A stretch of DNA of 64,000 nucleotides from Streptomyces altiplanensis (GTDB lineage Bacteria; Actinomycetota; Actinomycetes; Streptomycetales; Streptomycetaceae), in NCBI GenBank assembly GCA_003719395.1, contig RHMC01000003.1, positions 62,001 through 126,000 of the forward strand, written 5' to 3'. The number at the start of each line of letters is the position of its first letter. The first letter of the stretch is position 1. A program made the position numbers and the translations under genes. Positions 1 through 9,610 of this stretch are shown piece after piece. Below the pieces are notes generated by a model, which searched no databases, was not told the origin of the DNA, and was given only the letters and a program-made list of their open reading frames with translations.

Positions 1-62
1 TACAGCCGGGCACCGGCGAGCTGCTCGCGCGCCGTCGTGGAACTCTCCGTGGACGTGGGCAT
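1..62 (-). CDS. Possible 5' end of a gene leaving the window
   Basis: Reading the minus strand, an ATG at 62 is preceded by a G-rich ribosome-binding stretch and opens a frame running to the window edge (MPTSTESSTTAREQ...). Only about 20 codons are visible, so no function can be assigned. It would lie 77 bases downstream of the Rv2175c-like gene on the same strand. In Mycobacterium tuberculosis the Rv2175c neighbourhood contains a prenyl diphosphate synthase and a MetF-like gene, so one of those is a possible identity, but nothing in these codons tests that. Confidence 0.3.
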   Translation of the reverse strand, partial: MPTSTESSTTAREQLAGARL

Positions 63-139
63 GGTGGTGTCCCCCCGTGGGTGGGCGGTGCACAGGCCGG
101 CGAAGGCCCGTGCACCGCGTGCGGTTGTGTCGTCAGTGA

Positions 140-505
140 TCAGACGGCGAGCGCCTGGGCTCGCCGCTTCACCTCCGTGCCGCGATTCTCACTCAGCGCC
201 TGCGCCGGGGAGCCGGGCAGGGTCGGGTCGGGGGTGAAGAGCCACTCGAGCATCTCTTCGTCGGAGAAGCCGTCGTCCCTCAGGAGGGTCAGGGTCCCGG
301 CGAGACCCTTGACCACCTTGTCGCCGTCGATGAAGGCGGCAGGCACCTGAAGCACCCGGTTCTCTCCGCGGCGTACGGCGATCAGCTGGCCTTCTTTGAC
401 CAGCTGCCGGACGCGCGTCACCTCGACACCGAGCTTTTCCGCGATGTCGGGGAGGTTGAACCAGGCGGGGACGAGAGCATCGATCTTTGCGTCAATCTCG
501 GTCAC
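140..505 (-). CDS. Rv2175c-family winged-helix DNA-binding protein
   Basis: A 121-residue protein with GTG start at 505. The N-terminal half (about residues 15-60) reads as a helix-turn-helix: WFNLPDIAEKLGVEVTRVRQ, then a wing-like segment RRGENRVLQVP. The C-terminal half carries the family-typical LRDDGFSDEEMLEWLF. In M. tuberculosis the family member Rv2175c is encoded next to the kinase PknL and is phosphorylated by it. Here a PASTA kinase lies about 4 kb away, beyond the thiazole operon. Predicted role is a cytoplasmic DNA-binding regulator; its targets are unknown. No clear Shine-Dalgarno precedes the GTG, so the start is the only available one rather than a strong one. The frame is intact. 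Confidence 0.85.
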   Translation of the reverse strand: MTEIDAKIDALVPAWFNLPDIAEKLGVEVTRVRQLVKEGQLIAVRRGENRVLQVPAAFIDGDKVVKGLAGTLTLLRDDGFSDEEMLEWLFTPDPTLPGSPAQALSENRGTEVKRRAQALAV

Positions 506-535
506 GGGACAAGCGTGCCATCTGGGACTGACAGT

Positions 536-571
536 CGGTAGTCGGGGCCTGCCGTGCGGCCCCGACTACCG
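536..571 (-). terminator. Terminator hairpin after the FAD oxidoreductase
   Basis: A 13-bp perfect inverted repeat (536-548 pairing with 559-571) lies three bases beyond the stop codon of the oxidoreductase on the minus strand. It has no strong U tract, which is usual for Streptomyces. It separates that gene from the Rv2175c-like gene. Confidence 0.65.
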
Positions 572-573
572 GC

Positions 574-1788
574 CTAAAGGGTGGCGGTCTTGAGCGGGAC
601 GGACGGATCGGCGACCCGGTCCGGGTCCATCGGGGCACCCGCAGCGATGAGCCTGCGCCCCTGCGCGAGGTCGCGCGGCCGGGCCACGGTGAGCAGCGCG
701 ACCAGCGCCCCCTCGCGCAGCCAGCACACCGACCAGGCGGCGCCGGCCGGGTCGCCGCGCCACACCGTCGTGTCGGCGTGGGCGTGGTGGCCCGCGTACT
801 GCACGAAGCGGCCGAACTGCTCGGACCAGAAGTACGGGACGGGGTCGTAGTCCGCGGTGTCTCGCCGAGGATGTCCGCCGCGACCGTGCGCGGGCCCTGG
901 AGCGCGTTGTCCCAGTGGTGGACGAGCAGGCGTTCGCCGTAGCGGGCGGAGGGGAAGGAGGCGCAGTCCCCGACCGCGTACACATCGGGGGCCGAGGTGC
1001 GCAGGCGGGCGTCGGCGGTGACGGATCCGTCCGGGCCGAGCTCGATCCCCGAGCCCGCGAGCCAGGCCGTCGCGGGCCTGGCGCCGATGCCGACGACCAC
1101 CGCGCCGGCCGCGAGCCGACGCCGTCGGCGAGGACGACCGTGCCGGGCTCGACGTGCGCGACGCGCGCGCCGGTGAGGAGTTCCGCGCCGCTCTCGGCGT
1201 ACCAGGCGGCCATCGGGGCGGCGGCCTCGGCGGGCAGGGTGCCCGCGAGCGGCCGGTCCGCGGCCTCGACGACGGTCACCGCGCAGCCCGCCGCGCGGGC
1301 GGCCGTGGCGAACTCCGCGCCGATCCAGCCCGCCCCGACGACCACGATGCCGTGCCGTCGGCCGAGCACGGGCCGCAGCCGCGCGGCGTCGTCGAGGGTG
1401 CGCAGGAGGTGGACTCCGGGTACGCCTTCGCCGCCGGGCAGCGTGAGGGGCAGCGCTCCGGTGGCGACGACCAGCGCGTCGTACGGAACGGGCCCGAGGG
1501 CGTGTCGATCTCGTGCGTTCCCGGGCGCACGCCCGTCACCTCGCGCCCCAGGTGGAGTTCGATGCCGAGCGCCTCGAAGTCGACGTCGAGGCCGACTCCT
1601 CGGCGTGGCCGAGCAGCACCGCCTTGGACAGCGGCGGTCTGTCGTACGGCTGATGCGGCTCGGCGCCGATCAGCGTGACGGAGCCGGTCCAGCCCTGCTC
1701 GCGCAGGGACACGGCGGTCTGGACACCGGCCATTCCCGCGCCGTCCGACGATGACGACGCGCCGCTCTGTCTGCCTCTGCTCGCTCAC
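574..1788 (-). CDS. FAD-dependent NAD(P)/FAD oxidoreductase, frameshifted
   Basis: Pieces in three frames join into one protein of about 400 residues of the ferredoxin/rubredoxin reductase-like family. An N-terminal FAD-binding start (RRVVIVG, then GMAGVQTAVSLREQG) is followed by the family signature PYDRPPLSK, a second nucleotide-binding fold GIVVVGAGWIGAEF, the FAD motif DVYAVGDCA, and a C-terminal reductase domain ending in DPSVPLKTATL. Apparent frameshifts fall near 1740, 1597, 1487, 1115 and 862, too many for ordinary decay with every motif intact, so sequencing error is likely. Start is ATG 1788. It probably moves electrons from NAD(P)H to a ferredoxin or similar acceptor; the partner is unknown. 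The thi operon is divergent, with one hypothetical gene between. Confidence 0.85.
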
Positions 1789-1857
1789 CCGGTCACTGTA
1801 GGACGGCGCGTTCCGCCGCCCTCGTCGGGACCGCGGAGGAAGACCTCCGGCGCAGCG

Positions 1858-2199
1858 TCACAGGGGCAGCTGCTCGACGACGCTCGTCCCCCTGCCCTCC
1901 TGCGACTCCCAGGCCCAGGTCTCCTCCAGCCGCACGCGCCCGTCGGGGAGGTCGACGACGGTGGACGCGCAGTGCCCCGACGAGGTCGTGCCGTCCTGCT
2001 TCAGCTGTACGTAACGGAAGTCCAGCGCGTCGCCCTCGCGCGTGCCGACGAGATGGCCCCGTACGACGTCGCCGCCCGCGTACTCGGCCCAGATCCGGCC
2101 GTCCTCCTCGTGGTACGTGAACCGGGTCCGTGTCCCGACCTGGCCGGGCGCCTGGTCGGCGACCGGCGAGAGGACGAGTCCGTCGAGCGAGCGGGCCAC
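1858..2199 (-). CDS. Conserved hypothetical protein, beta-rich
   Basis: A 113-residue intact frame with no signal peptide or membrane segment. It is rich in short strands with alternating charged and aromatic residues (TRFTYHEEDGRIWAEYAGGDVVRG, given here only as the character of residues 24-47), ending EETWAWESQEGRGTSVVEQLPL-like. The pattern suggests a small beta-barrel, lipocalin-like fold, but that is inference. I recognise it as a type of small protein common in Streptomyces without an assigned role. It lies upstream of the FAD oxidoreductase on the same strand (70 bases apart) and diverges from the TPP riboswitch. Confidence 0.7.
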   Translation of the reverse strand: MARSLDGLVLSPVADQAPGQVGTRTRFTYHEEDGRIWAEYAGGDVVRGHLVGTREGDALDFRYVQLKQDGTTSSGHCASTVVDLPDGRVRLEETWAWESQEGRGTSVVEQLPL

Positions 2200-2255
2200 A
2201 GGAGTTGCTCCCTTACAGCGCGTCGGGGCCTGGCGTTAGGGTGGCCACCGTAAAG

Positions 2256-2348
2256 CACTCGCGGGAGCCCGGGCGTACCGGGCTGAGAGGGAGGCTGGGC
2301 GGCCTCCGACCGTACGAACCTGATCCGGGTCATGCCGGCGAAGGGAGG
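2256..2348 (+). promoter_or_regulatory. TPP (THI-box) riboswitch
   Basis: The region carries the conserved thiamin pyrophosphate aptamer blocks in order: a GGGAGCCCGGGC arm at 2263, CTGAGAGG at 2283-2290, the variable P3 arm, then CCTGATCCGGGTCATGCCGG from about 2319 and the closing GCGAAGGGAG. It sits 13 bases upstream of the thiO start, so TPP binding probably hides the ribosome-binding site (GGGAGGGG at 2343-2350) and shuts off the operon at the level of translation. Confidence 0.93.
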
Positions 2349-2360
2349 GGCTGGACGCCC

Positions 2361-3553
2361 ATGCCGCGTACATCGTCAGACGTCCTCGTCATCGGGGGCG
2401 GAATCATCGGCCTGGTCACGGCCTGGCGGGCGGCGCAGCGCGGGCTGCGCGTCGCCGTCGCCGATCCGCAGCCGGGGGGCGGGGCCGCACAGGTCGCGGC
2501 CGGAATGCTCGCCGCCGTCACCGAACTCCACTACGGGGAGCAGACGCTCCTCGGCCTCCAACCTCGCGTCCGCCGAGCGCTATCCCGCGTTCGTCGCCGA
2601 GCTGGAGGCGGCGAGCGGGCAGGCCACCGGCTACCGCTCCTGCGGCACGCGCTCGTCGCGCTCGACACCGACGACGAGCCCACCTGCGCGAGCTCCATGC
2701 CCTGCAACGCCGCTCCGGGCTCGCGTCGGAGTGGCTCACGGGGCGCGAGTGCCGCCGCCTGGAGCCGATGCTCGCGCCGGGCGTGCGCGGGGGCCTGCGG
2801 GTGGACGGTGACCACCAGGTCGACCCGAGGCGGCTGCGCGCAGCCCTTCTGACGGCCTGTGAGCGGGCCGGGGTGGTCTTCCACCGCGGCTGGGCCGAAC
2901 GGCTCCGTGTCGTACGGGAGCGGGCCGCCGGCGCCGCACTGGCGGACGGGACGGAGCTCACCGCCGGCCAGGTGGTGCTGGCGGCCGCAGCCTCAGCGGC
3001 CGGCTCGCGGGCGTACCGCGGGAGGTGCTGCCGCCGGTACGGCCCGTGAAGGGGCAGGTGCTGCGGCTGGCCGTGCCACGTGCGTACGCGCCCTTCCTGA
3101 GCCGGACGGTGCGTGCCGTGGTGCGGGGCAGCCACGTCTACCTCGTACCGCGCGAGAACGGCGAACTGGTCGTCGGGGCGACCAGCGAGGAGCTCGGCTG
3201 GGACACGACGGTCACGGCGGGCGGGGTGTACGAGCTGCTGCGCGACGCGCACGAGCTGATGCCGGGCATCACCGAGCTGCGCGACGGAGACCCGCGCGGG
3301 GCTGCGGCCCGGCTCCCCGGACAACGCGCCGCTGCTCGGGCCGACCGCGCTGGAGGGGCTGCACCTGGCCACCGGGCACTACCGCAACGGGGTGCTGCTC
3401 ACGCCGGTCACCGGCGATGCGATGGCCGCTGTCCTGGCCGGCGGGGAGCTGCCGGACGAGGCGCGTCCGTTCAGCCCGCTGCGTTTCGCGCCGGCCGCCC
3501 CTTCCGCCTCCCTCCCTTCCTCCGTCTCCGTACCGCAGGGGCAGCCCGTATGA
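2361..3553 (+). CDS. thiO: Glycine oxidase ThiO, frameshifted
   Basis: FAD-dependent glycine oxidase, which makes the dehydroglycine (iminoacetate) used for the thiazole ring of thiamin. The N-terminus shows the dinucleotide-binding motif VLVIGGGIIGLVTAW. Later blocks include LEPMLAPGVRGGLRVDGDHQ, PPVRPVKGQVLRL, VYLVPRENGELVVGAT and the C-terminal PDNAPLLGPTALEGLHLATG. These lie in different frames, with apparent shifts near 2560, 2645, 2685, 2990 and 3290; at 2685 restoring one G gives the expected reading. Start ATG 2361 follows the TPP riboswitch. The stop overlaps the thiS start as ATGA, implying translational coupling. A functional gene was probably mis-sequenced. Confidence 0.88.
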
Positions 3554-3750
3554 CCATCTCCGTGAACGGCGAGAACCGTGAGGTCGACGCCGGTACGACG
3601 CTGGGCGCGCTCGTCGCGACCCTCACCCGGGCCCCTTCGGGGGTCGCCGCCGCCCTCAACGAAACCGTCGTACCGCGCGGGCGGTGGGACGTCACCGTGC
3701 TCGGTGACGGCGACCGCATCGAAGTCCTCAGCGCAGTCCAGGGAGGCTGA
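3550..3750 (+). CDS. thiS: Sulfur carrier protein ThiS
   Basis: A 66-residue ubiquitin-like sulfur carrier beginning MTISVNGENREVDAG and ending in the required Gly-Gly (SAVQGG), which is adenylated and converted to a thiocarboxylate that donates sulfur to the thiazole. Internal LNETVVPRGRWD matches the family. The length is typical. It starts in an ATGA overlap with thiO and ends three bases before the thiG start, so all three are expected to be one riboswitch-controlled operon. No thiF is visible in the window. Confidence 0.95.
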   Translation: MTISVNGENREVDAGTTLGALVATLTRAPSGVAAALNETVVPRGRWDVTVLGDGDRIEVLSAVQGG

Positions 3751-4548
<798 letters not shown>

Positions 4549-4612
4549 CCGGCGGGTCGCCGCGCGGGCCTCTTCCCCGCCCCGCCCCTTCCCGTGACGG
4601 GGAGAGCAGGCC

Positions 4613-4654
4613 CCGCCCCGGGCGCCCCCGGACGCCCGCCAGGCCCCGGGGCGG
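4613..4654 (+). terminator. Possible terminator of the thi operon
   Basis: An inverted repeat, CCGCCCCGGG at 4613 pairing with CCCGGGGCGG ending 4654, lies about 65 bases after thiG in a very GC-rich gap before the kinase. The loop is long (22 nt) and there is no U tract, so this is tentative. Confidence 0.35.
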
Positions 4655-4755
4655 AGCCCCGCAGGCGCCACCCGCTGTCACAGCTCCGCTGCAATACCGG
4701 CCCGGGAAACCCGCACCTGCCGGACGTGCCGGCGGCGGCTTCGTAGACTCGCTCC

Positions 4756-6687
4756 GTGGATACGACCCTTCAGGACCCGCTCGTCGGGCACGTGCTCGAC
4801 GGCCGCTACCGCGTCGATGCGCGCATCGCCGTCGGTGGCATGGCCACGGTCTACCGGGCCGTCGACACCCGCCTCGACCGGGTGCTCGCCCTCAAGGTGA
4901 TGCACCCCGCCCTCGCCGCCGACGGCTCCTTCGTGGACCGGTTCATCCGGGAGGCGAAGTCGGTCGCCCGGCTCGCGCACCCGAATGTGGTCGGCGTCTT
5001 CGACCAGGGAACGGACGGCGGGTACGTCTACCTCGCCATGGAGTACGTCGCCGGGTGCACCCTGCGCGACGTACTGCGCGAGCGCGGCGCTCTCCAGCCC
5101 CGGGCCGCCCTCGACATCCTGGAGCCGGTGCTGGCCGCGCTCGGGGCCGCGCACCGCGCCGGCTTCGTGCACCGGGACATGAAGCCGGAGAACGTCCTGA
5201 TCGGGGACGACGGCCGGGTCAAGGTCGCCGACTTCGGTCTCGTACGGGCCGTGGACACCGTCACCAGCACCACCGGGTCGGTCCTCGGCACCGTGTCGTA
5301 CCTCGCGCCCGAGCAGATAGAGCACGGCACGGCCGACACCCGCGCCGACGTCTACGCCTGCGGCGTCGTGCTGTACGAGATGCTGACCGGCGCCAAACCG
5401 CACTCCGGCAGCACCCCCGCGCAGGTTCTCTACCAGCACCTCCACGAGGACGTGCCCGTCCCGTCCGCCGCCGTTCCCGGGCTCGCGGCCGGACTGGACG
5501 AGCTGGTCGCGGGCGCCACCGCGCGCGATCCGGAGATCCGTCCGTACGACGCCGTGGCGCTCCTCGCGCAGGCCAGGGAGGCGCGCCGCCGCGCTCAGCG
5601 ACGAGCAGCTCGACGCGGTGCCGCCGCAGGCCCTCGCGCAGACGCACGACGGCGCCGAGGACCGCACGAGCGTCATTCCGCGCGCGATCGGGACCCCCGG
5701 CGGCACCGGTGGCACCGGTGACGAGCCCCTCAACCGCACCAGCCGGCTCCAGATGCCCCCGCCGCAACCGGCGGCGGTGCCGTCCAGGCGCGGCCGTCGC
5801 GCCCGGGCGCGGCGTGCTCGCGGTCGTGACCGCCGTCCTGCTCGTCCTCGGAGTCGGCGCCGGCGTCTGGTACATCAACTCCGGGCAGTTCACCCGTGTC
5901 CCCTCCCTCCTCGGCCAGACGGAGAAGGAGGCCGCCGCGCGGCTCTCCGCCGCCGGTCTCGATGTGAAGGAAGTGCGGCGCGAGTACAGCGAGGCGTACG
6001 ACCGCGGCACCGTCATGAACAGCGACCCCGCCTCCCGTGCCCGTATCCGTGGCAACGGCTCCGTCACGCTGGTCGTCTCGCGCGGCCCGGAAACCGTGAA
6101 GGTCCCCGACGTCGGGCGGCTGCCGCTGGCCGAGGCCAGGGACAAGCTCAAGAAGGCCGGTCTGGCCCCCGGCATCGTCACCAGGACGTTCGACGAGGAC
6201 GTCCCGCAAGGCTCCGTCGTCAGTACGACCCCGCGCGCCGGCACCGAGCGGCACCCGGACTCCGCGATCGCCCTCGTCGTCAGCAAGGGCGCCCCCGTGG
6301 AGGTGCGATGTGACCGGCGAGAGCGTGGAGGACGCCACCTCCGAGCTGGAGGAGGCCGGGCTCACCGTGAAGGTCGCGCCCGGGCGCGTCACGTCCCGGG
6401 AGGAGGCGGGATCGGTCGTCAGGCAGTCCGCGGCCGAGGGCGACCGGCTCGCCGAGGGCGACACCGTGACGCTGACGGTCTCCAAGGGGCCGCGCATGGT
6501 TTCCGTGCCCGATGTGGTCGGTGACGACGTCGACGACGCGAAGCGCACGCTCCGGGAGGCGGGCTTCGAGGTGAAGGTGGACCGCCCCTTCCTCTCCTTC
6601 AGCGACAAGATCGCGAGCCAGTCGGTCGAGGAGGGCGACGAGGCTCCGGAGGGCAGCACGATCACCCTCAGGACCAAGGGCCTGTAG
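4756..6687 (+). CDS. PASTA-domain Ser/Thr protein kinase (PknB/PknL-like), frameshifted
   Basis: Membrane receptor kinase. From GTG 4756 the kinase domain spans about residues 16-275: a glycine-loop IAVGGMATVY, ATP lysine K47 in LALKV, catalytic HRDMKPEN (H139-D141; Met instead of the usual Ile), DFG at 159-161 and APE. A juxtamembrane linker leads to one transmembrane helix (VLAVVTAVLLVLGVGAGVWY), then four extracellular PASTA repeats, which bind muropeptides or lipid II in this family. Apparent frameshifts near 5585, 5800 and 6305 separate kinase, linker, PASTA 1-2 and PASTA 3-4, but every domain is in order and complete. An Rv2175c-like protein, the known PknL substrate family, lies 4 kb upstream. 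Likely senses envelope state. Confidence 0.9.
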
Positions 6688-6697
6688 GAGTCCGCCC

Positions 6698-6731
6698 GCG
6701 AAGGGCCGTCACCCGGCCGGCGGCCCTTCGC
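6698..6731 (+). terminator. Terminator after the PASTA kinase
   Basis: A perfect 11-bp stem, GCGAAGGGCCG at 6698-6708 with CGGCCCTTCGC at 6721-6731, begins eleven bases after the kinase stop codon and precedes the endonuclease IV gene. Confidence 0.65.
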
Positions 6732-6758
6732 ACCGGTGTCCTGGCATCCTTGATGCCG

Positions 6759-7635
6759 ATGAGCAACGCACCTTTCCCCTCCCGAAACCCCGTCGGCAGT
6801 CATGTACCCGTAGCCGGCGGTCTCGCCACGAACGGCCTCGCGTACGCCCGTGAGCTGGGCGCCGAGGCGTTCAGGTCTTCGTCGCGAACCCGCGCGGCTG
6901 GGCGACGCCCACCGGAAATCCCGCCCAGGACGAGCTGTTCCGCGCGGCCTGCGCCGCCGAGCGGATACCGGCGTACGTCCATGCCCCCTACCTGATCAAC
7001 TTCGGTTCGCACACCGAGGCGACCGCCGAGAAGTCCGTGGAGTCGCTGCGGCACTCGCTGCGCCGCGGACGTGAGATCGGCGCGCTGGGCGTGGTGGTGC
7101 ACACCGGCTCGGCGACCGGTGGCCGGCCGCGTGCGGAGTCGCTCGCGCAGGTGCGCACGTACCTGCTGCCGCTCCTCGACGAGCTGACGCACGACGACGA
7201 CCCGCTGCTGCTGCTCGAGTCGACGGCGGGGCAGGGCTCCTCGCTGTGCTCGCGCACCTGGGACTTCGGCCCGTACTTCGAGGCGCTCGACGCGCACCCC
7301 AAGCTGGGCGTCTGCCTCGACACCTGTCACATCTACGCGGCGGGGCACGATCTCGCGGGGCCCGGCGGGATGAAGCAGACACTGGACCTGCTGGTGGACA
7401 CGGTCGGCGAGGGCCGGCTCAAGCTGATCCACGCCAACGACTCGAAGGAGGGCGTCGGCGCGCACAGGGACCGCCACGAGAACATCGGCTCCGGCCACAT
7501 CGGCACGGAGCGTTCCGGGAACTGTTCGCACATCCGGCGACCGAGGGCGTGCCGCTGACGATCGAGACGCCGGGCGGCAAGGAAGGCCACGCGGCCGATG
7601 TGGCGCGGCTGAAGGAGCTGCGCGACTCCTGCTGA
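6759..7635 (+). CDS. nfo: Deoxyribonuclease IV (AP endonuclease), frameshifted
   Basis: TIM-barrel, zinc-dependent AP endonuclease of base-excision repair. Family blocks are NPVGSHVPVAGGL at the N-terminus, FVANPRGWATP, AYVHAPYLINFG, VVVHTGSATG, LLLESTAGQG, GVCLDTCHIYAAGHDL, LIHANDSKEGVGAHRDRHENIGSGHIG and C-terminal PLTIETPGGKEGHAADVA. The metal-ligand His, Glu and Asp residues in these blocks are present. Apparent frameshifts near 6875 and 7505 split it. ATG 6759 (MSNAPF) is chosen because the family starts there; ATG 6753 and TTG 6750 are possible. Length of about 290 residues is typical. It stands alone between the kinase and the copper-type operator. Confidence 0.88.
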
Positions 7636-7658
7636 GAGCCGCTGAAACCCATTGAGGA

Positions 7659-7675
7659 ATACCCCTAGGGGGTAT
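7659..7675 (+). promoter_or_regulatory. CsoR-type copper operator
   Basis: The palindrome ATACCCCTAGGGGGTAT lies 50 bases upstream of the DUF4396 start. Pseudo-palindromes of C4-5/G4-5 tracts flanked by ATA/TAT are the binding sites of CsoR-type Cu(I) repressors, including Streptomyces CsoR. It overlaps a plausible -10 (TATATG, 7673-7678), as expected for repression relieved by copper. Confidence 0.65.
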
Positions 7676-7724
7676 ATGGTTCTGCTTGTCGGCAGGAACC
7701 GCTGCCCGACCCCGGGGGCATGCC

Positions 7725-8288
7725 ATGCAGCACGACGCACACACGCACGACATGCACCACGGCCATGACGGTCACGCAGGGCACGAAAATCACGCAGCCC
7801 ACGCGGACCACGCGGACCACACGGATCACGGAGCCCACGCCGGCCACGGCAAGGTCAGCTGGTCCACGGCCGCCCAGGCCACGCTCCACTGCCTCACCGG
7901 CTGCGCCATCGGCGAGGTGCTGGGCATGGTCATCGGCACCGCGCTCGGGTGGGGCAACGTGCAGACGATGGTCCTGGCGATCGTCCTGGCCTTCTTCTTC
8001 GGTTACGCCCTCACCCTGCGCGGCGTCCTCAAGGCCGGCGTCGGCTTCAGGACCGCCTTCCGGGTCGCCCTCGCCGCCGACACCCTCTCCATCGCGGTGA
8101 TGGAGCTGATCGACAACGGCGTGCTCGCACTGTGGCCCGGCGCGATGGACGCGCACCTCACCGACGGAATGTTCTGGGGCGTGCTCGCCTTCGCGCTCTT
8201 CGCCGCTTTCCTCATCACCACACCCGTCAACAAGTGGATGATCGGCCGCGGCAAGGGCCACGCGGTGGTCCACCCGTACCACCACTGA
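7725..8288 (+). CDS. His-rich DUF4396 membrane protein, probably metal-responsive
   Basis: A 187-residue protein. The first 45 residues form a cytoplasmic or external tail densely packed with His and Asp (MQHDAHTHDMHHGHDGHAGH and on), a likely metal-binding sink. This is followed by about four hydrophobic segments, the first with paired cysteines (ATLHCLTGCAIGEVLGMVIG), then VLAIVLAFFFGYALTL, a segment around LSIAVMELIDNGVLALW, and MFWGVLAFALFAAFLIT. The core fits the DUF4396 family, of unknown function. ATG 7725 is chosen because it has a G-rich ribosome-binding site and begins the His tail; TTG 7686 is less likely. The CsoR-type operator upstream suggests copper control. Copper or related metal handling is inference. 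Confidence 0.85.
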   Translation: MQHDAHTHDMHHGHDGHAGHENHAAHADHADHTDHGAHAGHGKVSWSTAAQATLHCLTGCAIGEVLGMVIGTALGWGNVQTMVLAIVLAFFFGYALTLRGVLKAGVGFRTAFRVALAADTLSIAVMELIDNGVLALWPGAMDAHLTDGMFWGVLAFALFAAFLITTPVNKWMIGRGKGHAVVHPYHH

Positions 8289-8325
8289 CCGGAAGGCGCC
8301 GACCGGAGGGCGCGGCCGCCGGGCC

Positions 8326-8958
8326 CTACAGCTCGGGGCCGTCCCCCGGCCCCTCCTGGTAGGAGTACCGCTGCTCACGCCAGGGGTCGCCGACGTTGTG
8401 ATAGCCGCGCTCCTCCCAGAAACCGCGGCGGTCCGCCGTCATGTACTCGACGCCCCGGACCCACTTGGGCCCCTTCCAGGCGTACAGGTGCGGTACGACC
8501 AGACGCAGCGGGAACCCGTGCTCGGCGGTCAGCAGTTCACCGCCCTTGTGGGTGGCGAAGATCGTCCGGTCGGAAGTGAAGTCCGCGAGCCGCAGGTTCG
8601 CGCTGAAGCCGTACTCGGCCCACACCATGACGTGCGTGACGCTCGGCGCGGGGGGCGCGAGTTCGACGAGCGTACGAGCGAGCACGCCACCCCATTCGGC
8701 CCCAAGCATGCTGAATTTCGTGACGCAGTGCAGATCGGCCTCGACCGTGGCGAACGGGAGCGCCGAGAATTCCTCGTGGTTCCAGCAGTGCTTGTCGCCG
8801 TCCGCCGTGGCGCCGAAGACCCTGAACTCCCAGCGGTCCGGCTTGAACTTGGGTACGGGACCGTAGTGGGTGACCGGCCAGCCACGCTGCAGCCGCTGTC
8901 CCGGCGGAAGCTCGGGCTGTGCTGATTCGTGATGTTCCCGGCTTTCCGGCTGCCCCAT
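8326..8958 (-). CDS. Sulfite oxidase-like molybdopterin oxidoreductase
   Basis: A 210-residue single-domain protein of the YedY/sulfite-oxidase molybdenum-cofactor fold. The Mo-ligating cysteine is in VEADLHCVTKFS (C78), with family blocks WRVFGA-like WEFRVFGA before it and HGFPLRLVVPHLYAWKGPKWVRGVE near the C-terminus. No signal peptide or twin-arginine motif is visible, and the usual haem or dimerisation domains are absent, so it is probably a cytoplasmic YedY-like reductase or oxidase of unknown substrate. Intact frame; start ATG 8958. Divergent from bacterioferritin across a 154-base gap that should hold both promoters. Confidence 0.85.
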   Translation of the reverse strand: MGQPESREHHESAQPELPPGQRLQRGWPVTHYGPVPKFKPDRWEFRVFGATADGDKHCWNHEEFSALPFATVEADLHCVTKFSMLGAEWGGVLARTLVELAPPAPSVTHVMVWAEYGFSANLRLADFTSDRTIFATHKGGELLTAEHGFPLRLVVPHLYAWKGPKWVRGVEYMTADRRGFWEERGYHNVGDPWREQRYSYQEGPGDGPEL

Positions 8959-9112
8959 GACTCCATGGTGACAGACCGCAAGGGGTGGTCATGACCAGGT
9001 CTGACCCTATTCGGGGCAACTCCTGATAAGCCTGCACTTACTGGACGCCTCCCACCCATGGTGCGAGGATGCCCGAACCTGCCCAGTACCACGCTTGGAA
9101 GGAGCCTCTGCG

Positions 9113-9592
9113 ATGCAGGGCGACCCCGAGGTCATCGAATTCCTCAATGAGCAGCTGACCGCCGAGCTGACCGCCATCAATCAGTACTTCCTGCACGCCA
9201 AGATGCAGGACAACTTCGGCTGGACGAAGCTCGCCAAGTACACCCGGGCCGAGTCGTTCGACGAGATGAGGCACGCGGAGACACTGACCGACCGGATCCT
9301 CTTCCTGGACGGCCTGCCGAATTACCAGCGGCTCTTCCATGTGCGGGTGGGCCAGACCGTCACCGAGATGTTCCAGGCCGACCGGCAGATCGAGGTCGAG
9401 GCGATCGACCGCCTCAAGCGCGGCATCGAGGTCATGCGGGCCAAGGGCGATGTCACGTCGGCGAACATCTTCGAGGACATCCTCAAGGACGAGGAGCACC
9501 ACATCGACTATCTCGACACCCAGCTGGAGCTGGTGGAGAAACTCGGCGAGGCGCTCTACATCGCCCAGCTGATCGAGCAGCCGAGCAGCTGA
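9113..9592 (+). CDS. bfr: Bacterioferritin
   Basis: A 159-residue ferritin-like four-helix protein that forms a 24-mer iron store. Ferroxidase ligands are visible: E18 (LTAELTAINQ), E51 and H54 (FDEMRHAE), E94 (QIEVEAID) and the DEEHH cluster near residue 127. M52 is the axial haem ligand that distinguishes bacterioferritin from ferritin. ATG 9113 is chosen because GGAAGGAG precedes it by eight bases; an upstream TTG at 9095 lacks this. It faces bfd, the ferredoxin that releases iron from it, with convergent 3' ends only 18 bases apart. Confidence 0.97.
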   Translation: MQGDPEVIEFLNEQLTAELTAINQYFLHAKMQDNFGWTKLAKYTRAESFDEMRHAETLTDRILFLDGLPNYQRLFHVRVGQTVTEMFQADRQIEVEAIDRLKRGIEVMRAKGDVTSANIFEDILKDEEHHIDYLDTQLELVEKLGEALYIAQLIEQPSS

Positions 9593-9610
9593 CAGCCGGC
9601 CGGGCGCCGG

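Noticed and set aside
37..350. Two plus-strand open frames at the left edge
   Set aside because: They are antisense to the Rv2175c-like gene, whose HTH and conserved C-terminus are clear; Arg/Pro/Ala-rich composition is typical of shadow frames in GC-rich DNA.
2361..3553. thiO as a genuine pseudogene
   Set aside because: All functional blocks remain and the thiS start overlap is preserved; many other core genes show the same single-base lesions, so sequencing error is a better explanation.
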